NCBI RefSeq assembly: GCF_003254295.1
Contig: NZ_QKZO01000009.1
Location: 48,383 to 112,382, forward strand
Length of the DNA stretch: 64,000 bases
Reading direction: 5' to 3'
Origin: Rhodobacter capsulatus
GTDB lineage: Bacteria > Pseudomonadota > Alphaproteobacteria > Rhodobacterales > Rhodobacteraceae
Part shown: positions 26,353-36,949 of the stretch, piece after piece
Position numbering within the stretch: the first letter of the stretch is position 1
How the letters are laid out: every line of letters begins with the position of its first letter
Notes under the pieces: model-generated
What the model was told of the DNA's origin: nothing
Seen by the model: only the letters and a program-made list of their open reading frames with translations
The model's database searches: none
Made by a program: the position numbers and the translations under genes

Positions 26353-28874
26353 GCGATACGGACGGCAAAAAACCCCTCGGTCTTGGCGGCGCCCGCCCCG
26401 GTTCGGTGAAGCAGAGCTTCAGCCACGGACGCACGAAAAATGTGGTGGTCGAAACCAAGCGCAAGAAGGTGGTGGTGCCGAAACCCGGTTCGGCCCCTGC
26501 CAAACCGGCCGGTTCGCCCGCGCTGGGCGATCCCTCGCGGCGTCCTGCGGGCATCTCGGACGCCGAGATGGAGCGCCGTCTGCGGGCGCTGCAGGCCGCC
26601 CGGGTCCGCGAGGTCGAAGAGGCCGCGCAACGTGTCGCCGATGAAAAGGCCCGCGAGGAAGAACGCGAACGCCGCCGCGCCGAGGCCGAGGCCAAGGAAC
26701 GCGAAGAGCGCGAACGCGAAGAGGCCCTGCGGCTGAAGGCCGAGGAAGAAGCGCGCAAGGCCCGCGAGGCCGAGCTGCGGGCGCAGAAAAAGGAAGAGGT
26801 CCGGGCGAAACCGGCCGCCAAGCCCACGCCGGCCGATCCGGCCGCGGCCGAGGCTGCCGCCGCACGCGCCGCGACCAAGGGTGTTTCGAACACCGGCCCG
26901 GGCAAGACCGACCGCGACCGCGACGACCGCAATGCCACCCCCGACCGCAACAGCAAGGCGGCCAAGGGCGGCGACGAGGGCCGTCGGTCCGGCAAGCTGA
27001 GCCTGTCGGACATCGAGGGCGAAGGCGGGCGTCAGCGCTCGCTTGCCGCGATGAAGCGCAAGCAGGAAAAGGCCCGGCAAAAGGCGATGGGCTTCGGCCA
27101 GAAAGCCGAAAAGATGGTCCGCGACGTGCAGTTGCCGGAAACCATCGTGGTCTCGGAACTGGCGATCCGGATGGCCGAACGCGTGGCCGACGTGATCAAG
27201 GCGCTGATGAAGATGGGCATGATGGTCACCGCGAACCAGGCGATCGACGCCGACACCGCGGAGCTGATCATCGAGGAATTCGGCCACCGTGCCGTGCGCG
27301 TCTCGGATGCGGACGTCGAACAGGTGATCGACACCGTCGAGGACAAGGCCGAAGACCTGCAATCGCGCCCGCCGATCATCACGATCATGGGCCATGTCGA
27401 TCACGGCAAGACCTCGCTTCTGGACGCTATCCGCCACGCCAATGTGGTGTCGGGCGAAGCCGGCGGGATCACCCAGCACATCGGCGCCTATCAGGTGACG
27501 ACGGAGACCGGGGCGGTTCTGACCTTCCTCGACACGCCCGGCCACGCCGCCTTCACCTCGATGCGCGCCCGCGGCGCGCAGGTGACGGATATCGTCGTGC
27601 TGGTGGTGGCCGCCGATGACGCGGTGATGCCGCAGACGATCGAGGCGATCAACCACGCCAAGGCCGCCAAGGTGCCGATGATCGTCGCGATCAACAAGAT
27701 CGACAAGCATTCGGCCAATCCGCAAAAGGTGCGGACCGACCTGCTGCAGCACGAAGTCGTCGTCGAAGAGATGGGCGGCGAGGTGCAGACGGTCGAAGTG
27801 TCGGCCAAGACCGGCTTCGGGCTCGACAAGCTGCTGGAAGCGATCGCGCTGCAGGCGGAAATCCTCGAGCTTCAGGCCAACCCCGGCCGTGCGGCGCAAG
27901 GCGCGGTGATCGAAGCGAAACTTGACGTCGGCCGCGGTCCGGTGGCGACGGTTCTGGTGCAGCATGGCACGCTGAAACGCGGCGACATCTTTGTTGTCGG
28001 CGAGCAGTGGGGCAAGGTGCGGGCGCTGGTCAATGACAAGGGCGAGCGCGTCGACGAGGCCGGTCCCTCGGTTCCGGTCGAGGTTCTGGGCCTGAGCGGC
28101 ACCCCGGAAGCGGGCGATGTGCTGAACGTGGTCGAGACCGAGGCGCAGGCGCGCGAGATCGCGGATTACCGCGAGAAAGCCGCCAAGGACAAGCGCGCCG
28201 CCGCCGGGGCCGCGACGACGCTGGAACAGCTGATGGCCAAAGCCAAGGCGGACGAGAACGTCTCGGAACTGCCGGTGCTGGTGAAGGCCGACGTGCAGGG
28301 CTCGGCCGAGGCCATCGCCCAGGCGCTGGAGAAGATCGGCAACGACGAGGTCCGCGTGCGGGTGCTGCATTCGGGCGTCGGCGCGATCACCGAAAGCGAC
28401 GTCGGTCTGGCCGAGGCTTCGGGGGCGCCAGTGATCGGCTTCAACGTCCGGGCCAATGCGCCCGCCCGTGCGAGCGCGAACCAGAAGGGCGTCGAGATCC
28501 GCTATTACTCGATCATCTATGATCTGGTGGACGACATCAAAGCCGCCGCCTCGGGCCTGCTGAAAAACGAAGTGCGCGAGAATTTCATCGGCTATGCCGC
28601 GATCAAGGAGGTCTTCAAGGTCTCCGGCGTCGGCAAGGTCGCTGGCTGCCTTGTCACCGAAGGCGTGGCCCGCCGCTCGGCTGGCGTGCGCCTGCTGCGC
28701 GACAACGTGGTGATCCACGAAGGCACGCTGAAGACGCTCAAGCGCTTCAAGGACGAGGTCAAGGAAGTGCAATCCGGTCAGGAATGCGGCATGGCCTTCG
28801 AAAACTACGACGACGTCCGCGCGGGCGATGTCATCGAGATCTTCGAGCGCGAGGAGGTCGAGCGCAAGCTCTGA
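26349..28874 (+). CDS. infB: Translation initiation factor IF-2
   Basis: An 841-residue GTPase placing initiator tRNA on the 30S subunit. The long N-terminal region (residues 80-230) is a highly charged Arg/Glu/Ala-rich stretch predicted as coiled coil. The G domain follows: GHVDHGKTS (about 347-355), DTPGH and NKIDK, then the beta-barrel and C-terminal fMet-tRNA-binding domains ending near the AGDVIEIFE segment. It overlaps ylxR by 4 nt and ends the operon at a strong terminator. Confidence 0.96.
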   Translation: MSDTDGKKPLGLGGARPGSVKQSFSHGRTKNVVVETKRKKVVVPKPGSAPAKPAGSPALGDPSRRPAGISDAEMERRLRALQAARVREVEEAAQRVADEKAREEERERRRAEAEAKEREEREREEALRLKAEEEARKAREAELRAQKKEEVRAKPAAKPTPADPAAAEAAAARAATKGVSNTGPGKTDRDRDDRNATPDRNSKAAKGGDEGRRSGKLSLSDIEGEGGRQRSLAAMKRKQEKARQKAMGFGQKAEKMVRDVQLPETIVVSELAIRMAERVADVIKALMKMGMMVTANQAIDADTAELIIEEFGHRAVRVSDADVEQVIDTVEDKAEDLQSRPPIITIMGHVDHGKTSLLDAIRHANVVSGEAGGITQHIGAYQVTTETGAVLTFLDTPGHAAFTSMRARGAQVTDIVVLVVAADDAVMPQTIEAINHAKAAKVPMIVAINKIDKHSANPQKVRTDLLQHEVVVEEMGGEVQTVEVSAKTGFGLDKLLEAIALQAEILELQANPGRAAQGAVIEAKLDVGRGPVATVLVQHGTLKRGDIFVVGEQWGKVRALVNDKGERVDEAGPSVPVEVLGLSGTPEAGDVLNVVETEAQAREIADYREKAAKDKRAAAGAATTLEQLMAKAKADENVSELPVLVKADVQGSAEAIAQALEKIGNDEVRVRVLHSGVGAITESDVGLAEASGAPVIGFNVRANAPARASANQKGVEIRYYSIIYDLVDDIKAAASGLLKNEVRENFIGYAAIKEVFKVSGVGKVAGCLVTEGVARRSAGVRLLRDNVVIHEGTLKTLKRFKDEVKEVQSGQECGMAFENYDDVRAGDVIEIFEREEVERKL

Positions 28875-28900
28875 CCTTTGTCGCCGCGGCGTGAACAGTG

Positions 28901-28926
28901 AAAAGGGGGGCGAAAGCCCCCCTTTT
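28901..28926. terminator. Bidirectional terminator after infB
   Basis: AAAAGGGGGGC-GAAA-GCCCCCCTTTT: an 11-bp stem with a GNRA loop. It separates infB from a small minus-strand gene that converges on it. Confidence 0.92.
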
Positions 28927-28955
28927 GCATGCCGTGAGTGGTCTGGCCCGGTGGA

Positions 28956-29093
28956 TCAGGCGTTGTTGCGCATCACGGGCTTGCCCGCGAACAGCCGATC
29001 CCCAACCCGGACAACGATTTTTCCGTTTTCGAGCTGCGACTCGAACGTTCCCTGCACGGAGACGCAGCTGCCGACGACGATGGTGCGAAGCAT
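28956..29093 (-). CDS. Small protein (45 aa) of unknown function
   Basis: The reading frame starts at ATG 29093 with a strong GGGAGGA site 7 nt upstream. It encodes 45 residues beginning MLRTIVVGSCVSVQGTFES, then a basic/aliphatic part (GKIVVRVGDRLFAGKPVMRNN). The composition is that of a small beta-barrel-like protein. It converges on infB with a shared terminator and ends 30 bp from it. Codon use at third positions (C/G-rich) fits a real gene. I do not recognise a family. Confidence 0.6.
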   Translation of the reverse strand: MLRTIVVGSCVSVQGTFESQLENGKIVVRVGDRLFAGKPVMRNNA

Positions 29094-29265
29094 GAGACAT
29101 CCTCCCTAGAAATCTCGATTACAGCTTCAGCTTAGTCACGATTGCTTAACAAAGTGCAAACGAAAAAGTGCGCCAGAGGTGTCTTTTGGATAGTTTTGTT
29201 GCGGCATGTGGTGGCGTGACGCAGGAAAATTGCCGCATCGCGGAATTTTCGCTGCGCCTGCGCGG

Positions 29266-29703
29266 TCAGAGCCAGTCCTGCAACACCGGGATCAGCGGCT
29301 CGTCGGCGGGCGGCATCGGGTAGTCGCGCAGCCTTGCCGGGCTGACCCAGGCCAGTTTCTGCCCCTCGCGCGGCTGCGGCGTACCGGACCAGCGGCGGCA
29401 GGCGAAAAGCGGCATCAGCAGATGGAAGCTGTCGTAGCTGTGGCTGGCAAAGGTCAGCGGCGCCAGACAGCTGCCCCAGGTGTCGATGCCCAGCTCCTCG
29501 TGCAATTCGCGGATCAGCGCGGCCTCGGGGGTTTCCCCGGGCTCGACCTTGCCGCCCGGGAATTCCCAAAGCCCGGCCAGCGACTTGCCCTCGGGGCGCT
29601 GCGCCAGCAGCACCCGGCCATCGGGATCGATCAGCGCCACCGCACTGACCAGAACCACCCGCGCCGTCGTCGGCGCGGGCGAGGGACCGCAGGGCGAGGT
29701 CAC
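29266..29703 (-). CDS. mutT: 8-oxo-dGTP diphosphatase, MutT family
   Basis: A 145-residue Nudix protein. The box at 50-73 reads [18 protein letters not shown] then HEELGI, preceded by [20 protein letters not shown], the standard MutT sequence. It removes oxidised dGTP from the nucleotide pool. Its start overlaps the argJ stop (TGA/ATG overlap of 4 nt), so it is coupled to argJ on the minus strand. The 172 bp beyond its stop (29094-29265) are AT-rich and hold no gene that I can support. Confidence 0.9.
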   Translation of the reverse strand: MTSPCGPSPAPTTARVVLVSAVALIDPDGRVLLAQRPEGKSLAGLWEFPGGKVEPGETPEAALIRELHEELGIDTWGSCLAPLTFASHSYDSFHLLMPLFACRRWSGTPQPREGQKLAWVSPARLRDYPMPPADEPLIPVLQDWL

Positions 29704-31166
29704 GAGCGGTAATCCGCGTTGATGTCGATGTAGCGATGCGTCAGGTCGCAGGTGAAGACGGATTTCGCCGCCTTGCCCAGCCCCAGATCGATGCCGATCA
29801 CCAGCTCCTGCCCCTTCATGTAGGCGGAGGCCGCTTCCTCGGAATAATCCGGCACGCGCCAGCCATTCTCGGCCAGAACCATGTCGCCGAAGGAAATCCG
29901 CAGCTTGTCGCGATCGGCCTTGGCGCCCGACTTGCCGACGGCGGCCACGACACGGCCCCAGTTCGCGTCTTCGCCGGCGATCGCGGTCTTGACCAGCGGC
30001 GAATTCGCCACCGCCATCGCGACCCTGTGCGCGTCATCGGCGCTGGCCGCCCCGCTGACCCGGATCTCGACGAATTTCGTCGCGCCCTCGCCATCGCGCA
30101 CCACCTGCTGCGCCAGATCCAGCATCACGCCGCGCAGCGCCGCCTCGAAATCCTTGGCGGCGCGCGAGCGCAGATCGGTGATCTCGGCCGCGGCCGAGCG
30201 CCCGGTGGCGGCCAGGATCAGCGCATCCGAGGTCGAGGTGTCGCTGTCCACGGTGATCGCGTTGAACGTGTCATCGACATGCCGCGACAGCATTTTCTGC
30301 AGCAGTTTCGAGGGGATCTTCGCATCGGTGAACAGATAGACCAGCATCGTCGCCATGTTCGGCGCGATCATCCCCGAGCCCTTGGCGATGCCCGCGATGC
30401 GGATCAGCCCGCCGTCGCCCTGCACCTCGGCGCAGGCGCCCTTGGGGAAGGTGTCGGTGGTCATGATCGCCCGCGCGGCGGCTTCCATCCCGGCCGGGTC
30501 CAGCGCGGCGACAAGGCCGGGCACGGCGGCAACGATGCGCTCATGCGGCAGGGGCTCGCCGATCACCCCGGTGGACGACGAGAAGACCCGGTTGATCGGC
30601 AGATCCAGCGCCTCGGCCACGGCGCCGGTCACCGCATCGACCGAGGCCTGCCCGGCAGCGCCGGTGAAGGCATTGGCATTGCCCGAGTTCACCACGATCG
30701 CGGCACCGGTGCTTTCATCGACCGCGCCCGCCAGTTTCGCCTGGCAATCGAGCACGCAGGCGGCCCGGGTGGTGGAGGTGGTGAAGACGCCCGCGATCGT
30801 CGTGCCCGGCGCGATCTGCGCCAGCATCACATCGGTGCGGCCCGCATAGCGCACCCCCGCGGCGGCGGCGGCAAAGGACACGCCCGCGATCACCGGCAGG
30901 GCGGGGAAGGCGGCGGGGGCCAGCGGCGAGACCGGCGCCGCGGGCTTTGCCGCGGCGGCGGTCTCGGCTGCGGCGGTGGCCGCGGCCGTGGCGGCCGCCG
31001 TCGCGGCTTCGGCCACGCCCTCGCGCAGCGCCGAGGCGACCTCGGTCACTTCCTCGCGCAGCATCGCCACCGCATCCTCGGTGATCTCGCCCAGCTGCGA
31101 GCGCAGATCCTTCACCTTCGACTTCAGCTTGGCGATCTTGTCTTCGAGTTCGCGTTTCTTCGCCAT
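29700..31166 (-). CDS. argJ: Bifunctional ornithine acetyltransferase / N-acetylglutamate synthase with N-terminal extension
   Basis: A 488-residue ArgJ; the family is usually about 400. The core starts near residue 79 ([17 protein letters not shown]). It contains the self-cleavage site APNMATMLV, with nucleophile Thr273, and [11 protein letters not shown] further on. It transfers acetyl from N-acetylornithine to glutamate in arginine synthesis. Residues 3-52 are a charged heptad-like helix ([19 protein letters not shown]), followed by an Ala-rich linker at 54-78 with ATAAATAAA repeats. This extension is unusual. ATG 31166 has a GGGGAG site; a further in-frame ATG (31184) lacks one. Confidence 0.9.
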   Translation of the reverse strand: MAKKRELEDKIAKLKSKVKDLRSQLGEITEDAVAMLREEVTEVASALREGVAEAATAAATAAATAAAETAAAAKPAAPVSPLAPAAFPALPVIAGVSFAAAAAGVRYAGRTDVMLAQIAPGTTIAGVFTTSTTRAACVLDCQAKLAGAVDESTGAAIVVNSGNANAFTGAAGQASVDAVTGAVAEALDLPINRVFSSSTGVIGEPLPHERIVAAVPGLVAALDPAGMEAAARAIMTTDTFPKGACAEVQGDGGLIRIAGIAKGSGMIAPNMATMLVYLFTDAKIPSKLLQKMLSRHVDDTFNAITVDSDTSTSDALILAATGRSAAAEITDLRSRAAKDFEAALRGVMLDLAQQVVRDGEGATKFVEIRVSGAASADDAHRVAMAVANSPLVKTAIAGEDANWGRVVAAVGKSGAKADRDKLRISFGDMVLAENGWRVPDYSEEAASAYMKGQELVIGIDLGLGKAAKSVFTCDLTHRYIDINADYRS

Positions 31167-31193
31167 CGTCTTCTCCCCCTCCATCCGCGGACC

Positions 31194-32063
31194 TTACTTG
31201 GCGCCGAAGAAATTCGGCGTCTTCAGCACCGCGGGATCGATCCCTTCGACACGCTTTTCGACCTTGGCCTTGGCCACGGTGTCATTCACCCGGTCCTGCA
31301 CCGCCTGCTGCCGCAGATCGCCCGAAAGCTCCTCGGTCGCCTCCTCCAGCGTCGGCGCGGCGCCCAGACGGGTTTCCATCAGCTTGATCACATGCCAGCC
31401 ATATTCGGTCTGCACCGGGCCCTTGATCTCGCCCGCCTTCATCGCGGCCACGGCCTCGGCAAAGGGCGGCACCATCGCGGTCAGATCGAACCAGCCCAGA
31501 TCGCCGCCATTCGCCGCCGCGCCGTCTTGCGACTTCGCCTTGGCGACTTCGGCGAAATCGGCGCCGCCGTCGATTTCGGCCTTGATCGCCTTGGCCTCGG
31601 CTTCGGAGGCCACGATGATATGGGCGGCGTGATATTCGCGGCTGGGTTCGGCCTTGGCGAATTTCGTGTCATAGGCCGCTTTCAGCTTGTCGGGCGTCAC
31701 CGCGCGCTCGGCGGTGTAATCGAGCAGCATCCCCGCCAGATAGGCACGGCGTTCGACCTCCAGCGCGATCTCGTCGCGGCGGGTCATCATGCCTTCGCCC
31801 ACTTTCGAAAGCGCGGTCTGCTGGATCAGCTGATCGAGCACGCCGTTGAACAGCACCTCGTCGGGCAGCTGCTGATATTCCGCGGGCAGGCTGTTGCGGA
31901 CGGACACCATCATGCCCAGCGTGATCTCGGTGCCGTCGACGATGGCGACGACGGTTTCCGGGCCGGGGGTCTTGCCCCCTTTGGCGGCATCCTGGGCCAG
32001 CGCCGGACCGGCCAGAAGCGCCATCACGGCGACAGATCCCAGAACGCGTGTGAAAATCGGCAT
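31194..32063 (-). CDS. Peptidyl-prolyl isomerase, parvulin/SurA-like, periplasmic
   Basis: A 289-residue exported protein: signal peptide [24 protein letters not shown], an N-terminal SurA-like helical part, and a parvulin domain. Parvulin landmarks are [39 protein letters not shown] and [10 protein letters not shown]. It probably helps fold outer-membrane or secreted proteins. The stop is 27 bp before argJ on the same strand. It is divergent from secA, a fitting neighbour, across a 183-bp region. The start is ATG 32063, not the TTG before it. Confidence 0.88.
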   Translation of the reverse strand: MPIFTRVLGSVAVMALLAGPALAQDAAKGGKTPGPETVVAIVDGTEITLGMMVSVRNSLPAEYQQLPDEVLFNGVLDQLIQQTALSKVGEGMMTRRDEIALEVERRAYLAGMLLDYTAERAVTPDKLKAAYDTKFAKAEPSREYHAAHIIVASEAEAKAIKAEIDGGADFAEVAKAKSQDGAAANGGDLGWFDLTAMVPPFAEAVAAMKAGEIKGPVQTEYGWHVIKLMETRLGAAPTLEEATEELSGDLRQQAVQDRVNDTVAKAKVEKRVEGIDPAVLKTPNFFGAK

Positions 32064-32100
32064 CAAAGCCTCTCCCGCAGGGCCGCGGCACCCCGCGGCG

Positions 32101-32129
32101 TTGACACTCGGACGGCAGCCCCTTACATC
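32101..32129 (+). promoter_or_regulatory. Putative secA promoter
   Basis: TTGACA (32101-32106), a 17-bp spacer and TACATC (32124-32129): the best housekeeping promoter in the window. The leader to the secA ATG would be about 110 nt. Confidence 0.65.
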
Positions 32130-32246
32130 GCCAAGGGTCCTGTGAAGGCCGTTTCGCCCTTATCCGCTTGCCGTTCTACGGGTGCGCGGCGGGTGCGACA
32201 AGACCGCATTTCACACGATTTGGTCAGACGAACCCGCGGAGAAAAA

Positions 32247-34961
32247 ATGCTGGGCCTCGGTTACATTGGAAGAAAGCTCTTCGGCACGCCCAACGACCGC
32301 AAGGTCAAGCGCACGCGTCCGCTGGTGGCGAAGATCAACGCGCTGGAACCGGCCTTCGAAAAGCTCTCCGATGCCGAGATCGTGGCGAAAACCCGCGAGC
32401 TGCAACACCGCGCGCAAGCGGGCGAAAGCCTCGATGCGCTGCTGGTCGAGGCCTTTGCCAATTGCCGCGAGGCCGCGCGCCGGGCGCTTGGCCTGCGCGC
32501 CTTCGACACCCAGCTGATGGGCGGGATCTTCCTGCATCAGGGCAACATTGCGGAAATGAAGACCGGCGAGGGCAAGACCCTTGTCGCCACCTTTCCGGCC
32601 TATCTGAACGCGCTGGCGGGCAAGGGCGTGCATATCGTCACGGTGAACGATTATCTGGCCCGGCGCGACTCGGAATGGATGGGCAAGGTCTATCGCCATC
32701 TGGGTCTGACCTGCGGCGTCGTCTATCCGTTCCAGCCCGATGATGAAAAACGCGCTGCCTATGGTGCCGACATCACCTATGCGACGAACAACGAGCTGGG
32801 CTTCGATTATCTGCGCGACAACATGAAATCCTCGGTCGCGGAAATGTATCAGCGCGATCACTTCTTCGCCATCGTCGACGAGGTGGACAGCATCCTGATC
32901 GACGAGGCGCGCACGCCGCTGATCATCTCGGGCCCGTCGCAGGACCGGTCCGACATGTATCGCACGCTCGATGCCTATATCCCGTTCCTGACCGAAGAGC
33001 ATTACAAGCTCGACGAGAAACAGCGCAACGCCACCTTCACCGAGGAAGGCAACGAGTTTCTGGAACAGAAGCTTCAGGCCGATGGCCTCCTGCCCGAGGG
33101 CCAGTCGCTTTACGACCCGGAAAGCACGACGATCGTGCATCACATCGGCCAGGCTTTGCGGGCGCACAAGCTGTTCTTCAAGGATCAGAACTATGTCGTC
33201 ACCGATGACGAGATCGTCTTGATCGACGAATTCACCGGCCGGATGATGAAGGGCCGCCGTCTGTCCGACGGTCTGCATCAGGCGATCGAGGCGAAGGAAC
33301 GGGTGACGATCCAGCCCGAAAACGTCACGCTGGCCTCGGTGACCTTCCAGAACTACTTCCGGCTTTACGAGAAACTGGCGGGGATGACCGGCACCGCGGT
33401 GACCGAGGCCGAGGAATTCGGCGACATCTACAAGCTGGGCGTGGTCGAAGTGCCGACGAACCGCCCGGTGGCGCGGAAAGACGAACACGACCGCGTCTAT
33501 CGCACCGCCAAGGAAAAATATGCCGCGGTGATCGAGGCGATCAAGACCGCGCATGAAAAGGGCCAGCCGACGCTGGTTGGCACCACCTCGATCGAGAAAT
33601 CCGAGATGCTCTCGGAGATGCTCAAGGCCGAGGGGCTGCCGCATAACGTGCTCAACGCGCGGCAGCACGAGCAGGAGGCGCAGATCGTCGCCGATGCGGG
33701 GCGTCTGGGCGCGATCACCATTGCGACGAACATGGCCGGGCGCGGCACCGACATTCAGCTCGGCGGCAATGTCGAGATGAAGGTGCAAGAAGAGATCGCC
33801 GCCAATCCCGAGGCCGCCCCCGAAGAGATCCGCGCCCGGATCGAGGCGGAACATGCCGCCGAAAAGCAGAAGGTGATCGAGGCCGGGGGTCTTTTCGTTC
33901 TGGCCACCGAACGCCATGAAAGCCGCCGGATCGACAACCAGCTGCGCGGCCGCTCGGGCCGTCAGGGCGACCCGGGGCGGTCCTTGTTCTTCCTGTCGCT
34001 CGAAGACGATCTGATGCGGATCTTCGGCTCGGACCGGCTGGAAGGCGTGTTGTCGAAACTGGGCATGAAGGAAGGCGAGGCGATCATCCACCCCTGGGTG
34101 AACAAGTCGCTGGAACGGGCGCAGGCCAAGGTCGAGGGGCGCAACTTCGACTGGCGCAAGCAACTGCTGAAATTCGACGACGTGATGAACGACCAGCGCA
34201 AGGCGGTCTTTGGCCAGCGCCGTGAGATCATGGAAACCGACGAGATTTCCGAGATCGTCGCCGACATGCGCCAGCAGGTGATCGACGATCTGATCGACGA
34301 TTTCGCGCCGCCGAAAAGCTACGTCGATCAATGGGATATCGAGGGGATGCGGGCGGCGTTCATCGACCATGCCGGGGTTGATCTGCCGCTGGCGGACTGG
34401 GCGGCCGAAGAGGGCGTCGATCAGGACGTGCTGCGCGAACGGGTGACGGCGGCGCTTGATGCGGTGATGGCGCAAAAGACCGAGGCTTTCGGCGCCGAGA
34501 CGATGCGGGTGATCGAAAAGCAGATCCTGTTGCAGACGATCGACGCGAAATGGCGCGAGCATCTGGTGACGCTCGAACATCTGCGCTCGGTCGTGGGCTT
34601 TCGCGGCTATGCGCAGCGCGATCCGCTGTCGGAATACAAGACCGAGTCGTTCCAGCTGTTCGAGAGCATGCTCGACAGCCTGCGCTACGAGGTGACGAAG
34701 CGTCTGGGCCAGATCCGTCCGATGAGCGACGAGGAACGCGCCGAGATGCTGCGCCAGCAGGCCGCCGCCCTTGCCGCGGCCGAGGGGGCTGCCGATCCGG
34801 CCGAGGCCCCGGCGCCGCAACCGGCGGCTCAGGTGGCGCTTGCCGCCGCGCCGGGATTTGTCGAATCGGATCCCTCGACCTGGGGCGAGCCCTCGCGCAA
34901 TGACCCCTGCCCCTGCGGCTCGGGCGAGAAGTTCAAACATTGCCACGGCCGTCTGGCCTGA
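32247..34961 (+). CDS. secA: Preprotein translocase ATPase SecA
   Basis: A 904-residue SecA, the motor pushing unfolded proteins through SecYEG. Walker A TGEGKT lies at 106-111, and the [15 protein letters not shown] Walker B region is intact. The second nucleotide-binding domain has [15 protein letters not shown] and [11 protein letters not shown]. The C-terminus ends with the zinc-binding SEC-C motif [14 protein letters not shown]. An Ala/Pro-rich linker precedes it. The start [13 protein letters not shown] follows GCGGAGAAA. The frame is also open far upstream opposite argJ and the parvulin gene; that part is a shadow. Confidence 0.97.
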   Translation: MLGLGYIGRKLFGTPNDRKVKRTRPLVAKINALEPAFEKLSDAEIVAKTRELQHRAQAGESLDALLVEAFANCREAARRALGLRAFDTQLMGGIFLHQGNIAEMKTGEGKTLVATFPAYLNALAGKGVHIVTVNDYLARRDSEWMGKVYRHLGLTCGVVYPFQPDDEKRAAYGADITYATNNELGFDYLRDNMKSSVAEMYQRDHFFAIVDEVDSILIDEARTPLIISGPSQDRSDMYRTLDAYIPFLTEEHYKLDEKQRNATFTEEGNEFLEQKLQADGLLPEGQSLYDPESTTIVHHIGQALRAHKLFFKDQNYVVTDDEIVLIDEFTGRMMKGRRLSDGLHQAIEAKERVTIQPENVTLASVTFQNYFRLYEKLAGMTGTAVTEAEEFGDIYKLGVVEVPTNRPVARKDEHDRVYRTAKEKYAAVIEAIKTAHEKGQPTLVGTTSIEKSEMLSEMLKAEGLPHNVLNARQHEQEAQIVADAGRLGAITIATNMAGRGTDIQLGGNVEMKVQEEIAANPEAAPEEIRARIEAEHAAEKQKVIEAGGLFVLATERHESRRIDNQLRGRSGRQGDPGRSLFFLSLEDDLMRIFGSDRLEGVLSKLGMKEGEAIIHPWVNKSLERAQAKVEGRNFDWRKQLLKFDDVMNDQRKAVFGQRREIMETDEISEIVADMRQQVIDDLIDDFAPPKSYVDQWDIEGMRAAFIDHAGVDLPLADWAAEEGVDQDVLRERVTAALDAVMAQKTEAFGAETMRVIEKQILLQTIDAKWREHLVTLEHLRSVVGFRGYAQRDPLSEYKTESFQLFESMLDSLRYEVTKRLGQIRPMSDEERAEMLRQQAAALAAAEGAADPAEAPAPQPAAQVALAAAPGFVESDPSTWGEPSRNDPCPCGSGEKFKHCHGRLA

Positions 34962-34982
34962 AACAAAGGCGCTGAAATAAGG

Positions 34983-35014
34983 CGGCGGCGCGGGGCTTTC
35001 CGCGCCGCCGTTTT
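34983..35014 (+). terminator. secA terminator
   Basis: CGGCGGCGCGG-GGCTTT-CCGCGCCGCCG followed by TTTT, 21 bp after the stop. Confidence 0.9.
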
Positions 35015-35062
35015 CATTATCCTGTTGATCTGTTTGTGTTTTTGTGAAAATTGCCTGTCGGG

Positions 35063-35090
35063 GGCACGTTTCCCTTTTGGAAACCGTGCC
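35063..35090. promoter_or_regulatory. Dyad in upstream region of exported protein
   Basis: GGCACGTTTCC (35063-35073) and GGAAACCGTGCC (35079-35090) are inverted with one bulged base and a 5-nt spacer. It lies 67 bp before the next start codon and could be an operator or a leader hairpin. Confidence 0.35.
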
Positions 35091-35157
35091 GCAGTCCGGC
35101 CCAAGCTTTGCCGAGATCTCGCGTTAACCTTTTGGCAGGAAGCAGGAGGATCCGGGC

Positions 35158-36084
35158 ATGAAACCGATTCACAAGATTGCCATGGTCTGCACCACTTTCG
35201 TTCTGGCGGCGGCCACCGGGCATGTCATGCAGACGGCGGCGCCAGAGGGGATGCGCGCTGAACTCTCGCAGCCGGTGACGGCCGCGGTGATGCCGGGTGC
35301 CCGGGGACATCTGGCTGCGCCTGCGCCCGCGCTGTCCCCGCCGCGGCTGGCGGTGCCCACGATGCGCCGTCCGGCGATGGAACCCGCCCTTGGCCCGCTG
35401 CCGCAGGACACCGGGGCCGCGCCGGCCGGATGTGCCGCGCCGCAGCTGCAGGCCGAGCTTGCCGCCGGGGCCTCGGTCCGGCTGACCGTCCTTGCGCCCT
35501 GTCACCCCGGCGCGCTGACCGAGATCCGCCACGCGGGGCTGCGCCTGCCGATCCGGCTCTCGGATCAGGGCGGCTGGAGCGGTCCGGTTCCGGCCTTTGC
35601 GGAACAGGCGGTGTTTCAACTGGGCCTGCCGGGGGGCGGGACCGCGCCGCAGGTGGCGCTTGCCGTGCCGACGCTGCCGACGGTGCAGCGCATTGCGGTG
35701 AGCCTGGCGTCCGAGAGCGGGGCGCAGCTGCACGGCTATGACTATCGCGCCGCGCCCGGTTCGATCGGCGATGTCTCGGCGGCGACGCCGCGCGTGGCCG
35801 AAACGCGTCTTGGCGGTTGGGTCAGCAGCTTCAACCCGCCCGGTGCCGCGCAGGCGGTGCAGATCTATTCCGCCCCGGCCGCGATGTCGGATCTTCGGCT
35901 GGTGCTGGAAGCGCCGGTGACGCCCGAAAGCTGCGGCAAGGATCTGCAGGGGACGGTGCTGCGCCAGCTTGGCAAGGCGACCGATCAGGCGCAGCTGTCG
36001 CTGGCGATGCCCGATTGCGGTGATGGCGACGGCGCGGTGATGATGCCGCTGCCCGGCTTCCCGCTGGCCGTGGCGGCGAATTAA
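35158..36084 (+). CDS. Exported protein of unknown function, Pro/Ala-rich
   Basis: A 308-residue protein with an N-terminal signal-like helix (IAMVCTTFVLAAATGHVMQ) and a Pro/Ala-rich linker (45-95). The beta-rich remainder is predicted to be periplasmic. It contains four cysteines in two pairs (CAAPQLQ...PC and SC...DC) that could form disulfides. ATG 35158 has AGGAGGA upstream. Relatives in this family of bacteria follow secA and have been given translocase-like names, but I see no translocase motif. Function unknown. Confidence 0.6.
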   Translation: MKPIHKIAMVCTTFVLAAATGHVMQTAAPEGMRAELSQPVTAAVMPGARGHLAAPAPALSPPRLAVPTMRRPAMEPALGPLPQDTGAAPAGCAAPQLQAELAAGASVRLTVLAPCHPGALTEIRHAGLRLPIRLSDQGGWSGPVPAFAEQAVFQLGLPGGGTAPQVALAVPTLPTVQRIAVSLASESGAQLHGYDYRAAPGSIGDVSAATPRVAETRLGGWVSSFNPPGAAQAVQIYSAPAAMSDLRLVLEAPVTPESCGKDLQGTVLRQLGKATDQAQLSLAMPDCGDGDGAVMMPLPGFPLAVAAN

Positions 36085-36845
36085 AGCAGCCCCTCGGCAC
36101 GAAAGCTGAGTTCGCGGCCCTTGCCGATCACCAGATGGTCATGCAGCACCAGCCCCAAGGCCTCGGCGGCGTGACGGATCTGGTCGGTCATCGCGATGTC
36201 CGCCTGCGACGGCGTCGGATCGCCCGAGGGGTGATTGTGCACCAGAATCAGCGCCGAGGCGTCCAGTTCCAGCGCCCGTTTCACCACCTCGCGCGGATAG
36301 ACCGGCACATGATCGACCGTGCCGCGCGCCTGTTCCTCGTCGGCGATCAGCAGGTTCTTGCGGTCGAGGAACAGCACCCGGAATTGTTCCGTCGACCGAT
36401 GCGCCATCGCGGTGTGGCAGTAATCAAGCAGCGCCTGCCAGGACGACAGCACCGGCCGTTGCAGCACCCGCGAGCGCGCCAGCCGTTGCGCCGCCGCCTC
36501 GACGATCTTCAGCTCCTGCACCACGGCGTCACCTACGCCGGTGACCTCGGTCAGCCGCGCGGGCGGCGCCGCCAGCACATGGCCGAAACTGCCGAAGACC
36601 TCGAGCAGCCGCCGCGCCAAGGGCTTCACATCCTGCCGCGGCAGGGCGCGAAACAGGATCAGCTCCAGAAGCTCGTAATCGGGCATGGCCTCGGCGCCGC
36701 CCGTCATGAAGCGTTCCCGCAACCGCTTGCGGTGATCGGTGATGTAAGAGGGCAGCCGGTCGGAAGAGACGACAACCGGCTGCGCCTCGTCAAGATCTCC
36801 GAAAAGCGTCGGCCCTTCGGCAAAGCTGGAGGTTCGGGTCTTCAT
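36081..36845 (-). CDS. radC: RadC family JAB-domain protein
   Basis: A 254-residue protein with an N-terminal helix-hairpin-helix region (LTEVTGVGDAVVQELKIVEA) and a C-terminal JAMM metal site HNHPSGDPTPSQAD near residue 203. The SYITDHRKRLRERFM N-terminus is standard. Despite its name, a direct repair role is not established in the family. The start is uncertain: ATG 36845 (used here) or 36866; neither has a strong ribosome site. It converges with the upstream exported protein, overlapping its stop by 4 nt. Confidence 0.87.
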   Translation of the reverse strand: MKTRTSSFAEGPTLFGDLDEAQPVVVSSDRLPSYITDHRKRLRERFMTGGAEAMPDYELLELILFRALPRQDVKPLARRLLEVFGSFGHVLAAPPARLTEVTGVGDAVVQELKIVEAAAQRLARSRVLQRPVLSSWQALLDYCHTAMAHRSTEQFRVLFLDRKNLLIADEEQARGTVDHVPVYPREVVKRALELDASALILVHNHPSGDPTPSQADIAMTDQIRHAAEALGLVLHDHLVIGKGRELSFRAEGLL

Positions 36846-36885
36846 GCCCCCAGCTTGCGCCGTCATGGTAAATAAAGTGTTAACG

Positions 36886-36906
36886 CTTTTCCTGATCCAA
36901 ATACGC
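36886..36906. repeat. Half copy of the TATTTGGACCAAG palindrome
   Basis: TTTTCCTGATCCAAATACG matches one arm of the intergenic palindrome family with two changes. It lies between the dnaJ terminator and the radC start. The other arm is missing. Confidence 0.6.
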
Positions 36907-36932
36907 AAAAGGGCGCCCGCAGGCGCCCCCTT
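36907..36932 (-). terminator. dnaJ terminator
   Basis: On the minus strand GGGCGCC-TGCG-GGCGCCC-TTTT, 18 bp after the dnaJ stop. Confidence 0.85.
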
Positions 36933-36949
36933 ATCCCCTTTTCAGGCAA

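Noticed and set aside
29736-32246. A long plus-strand open frame continuous with secA and lying opposite argJ and the parvulin gene
   Set aside because: Its composition is Arg/His/Gly-rich shadow sequence. The minus-strand proteins are clear family members, and the SecA family start is at 32247.
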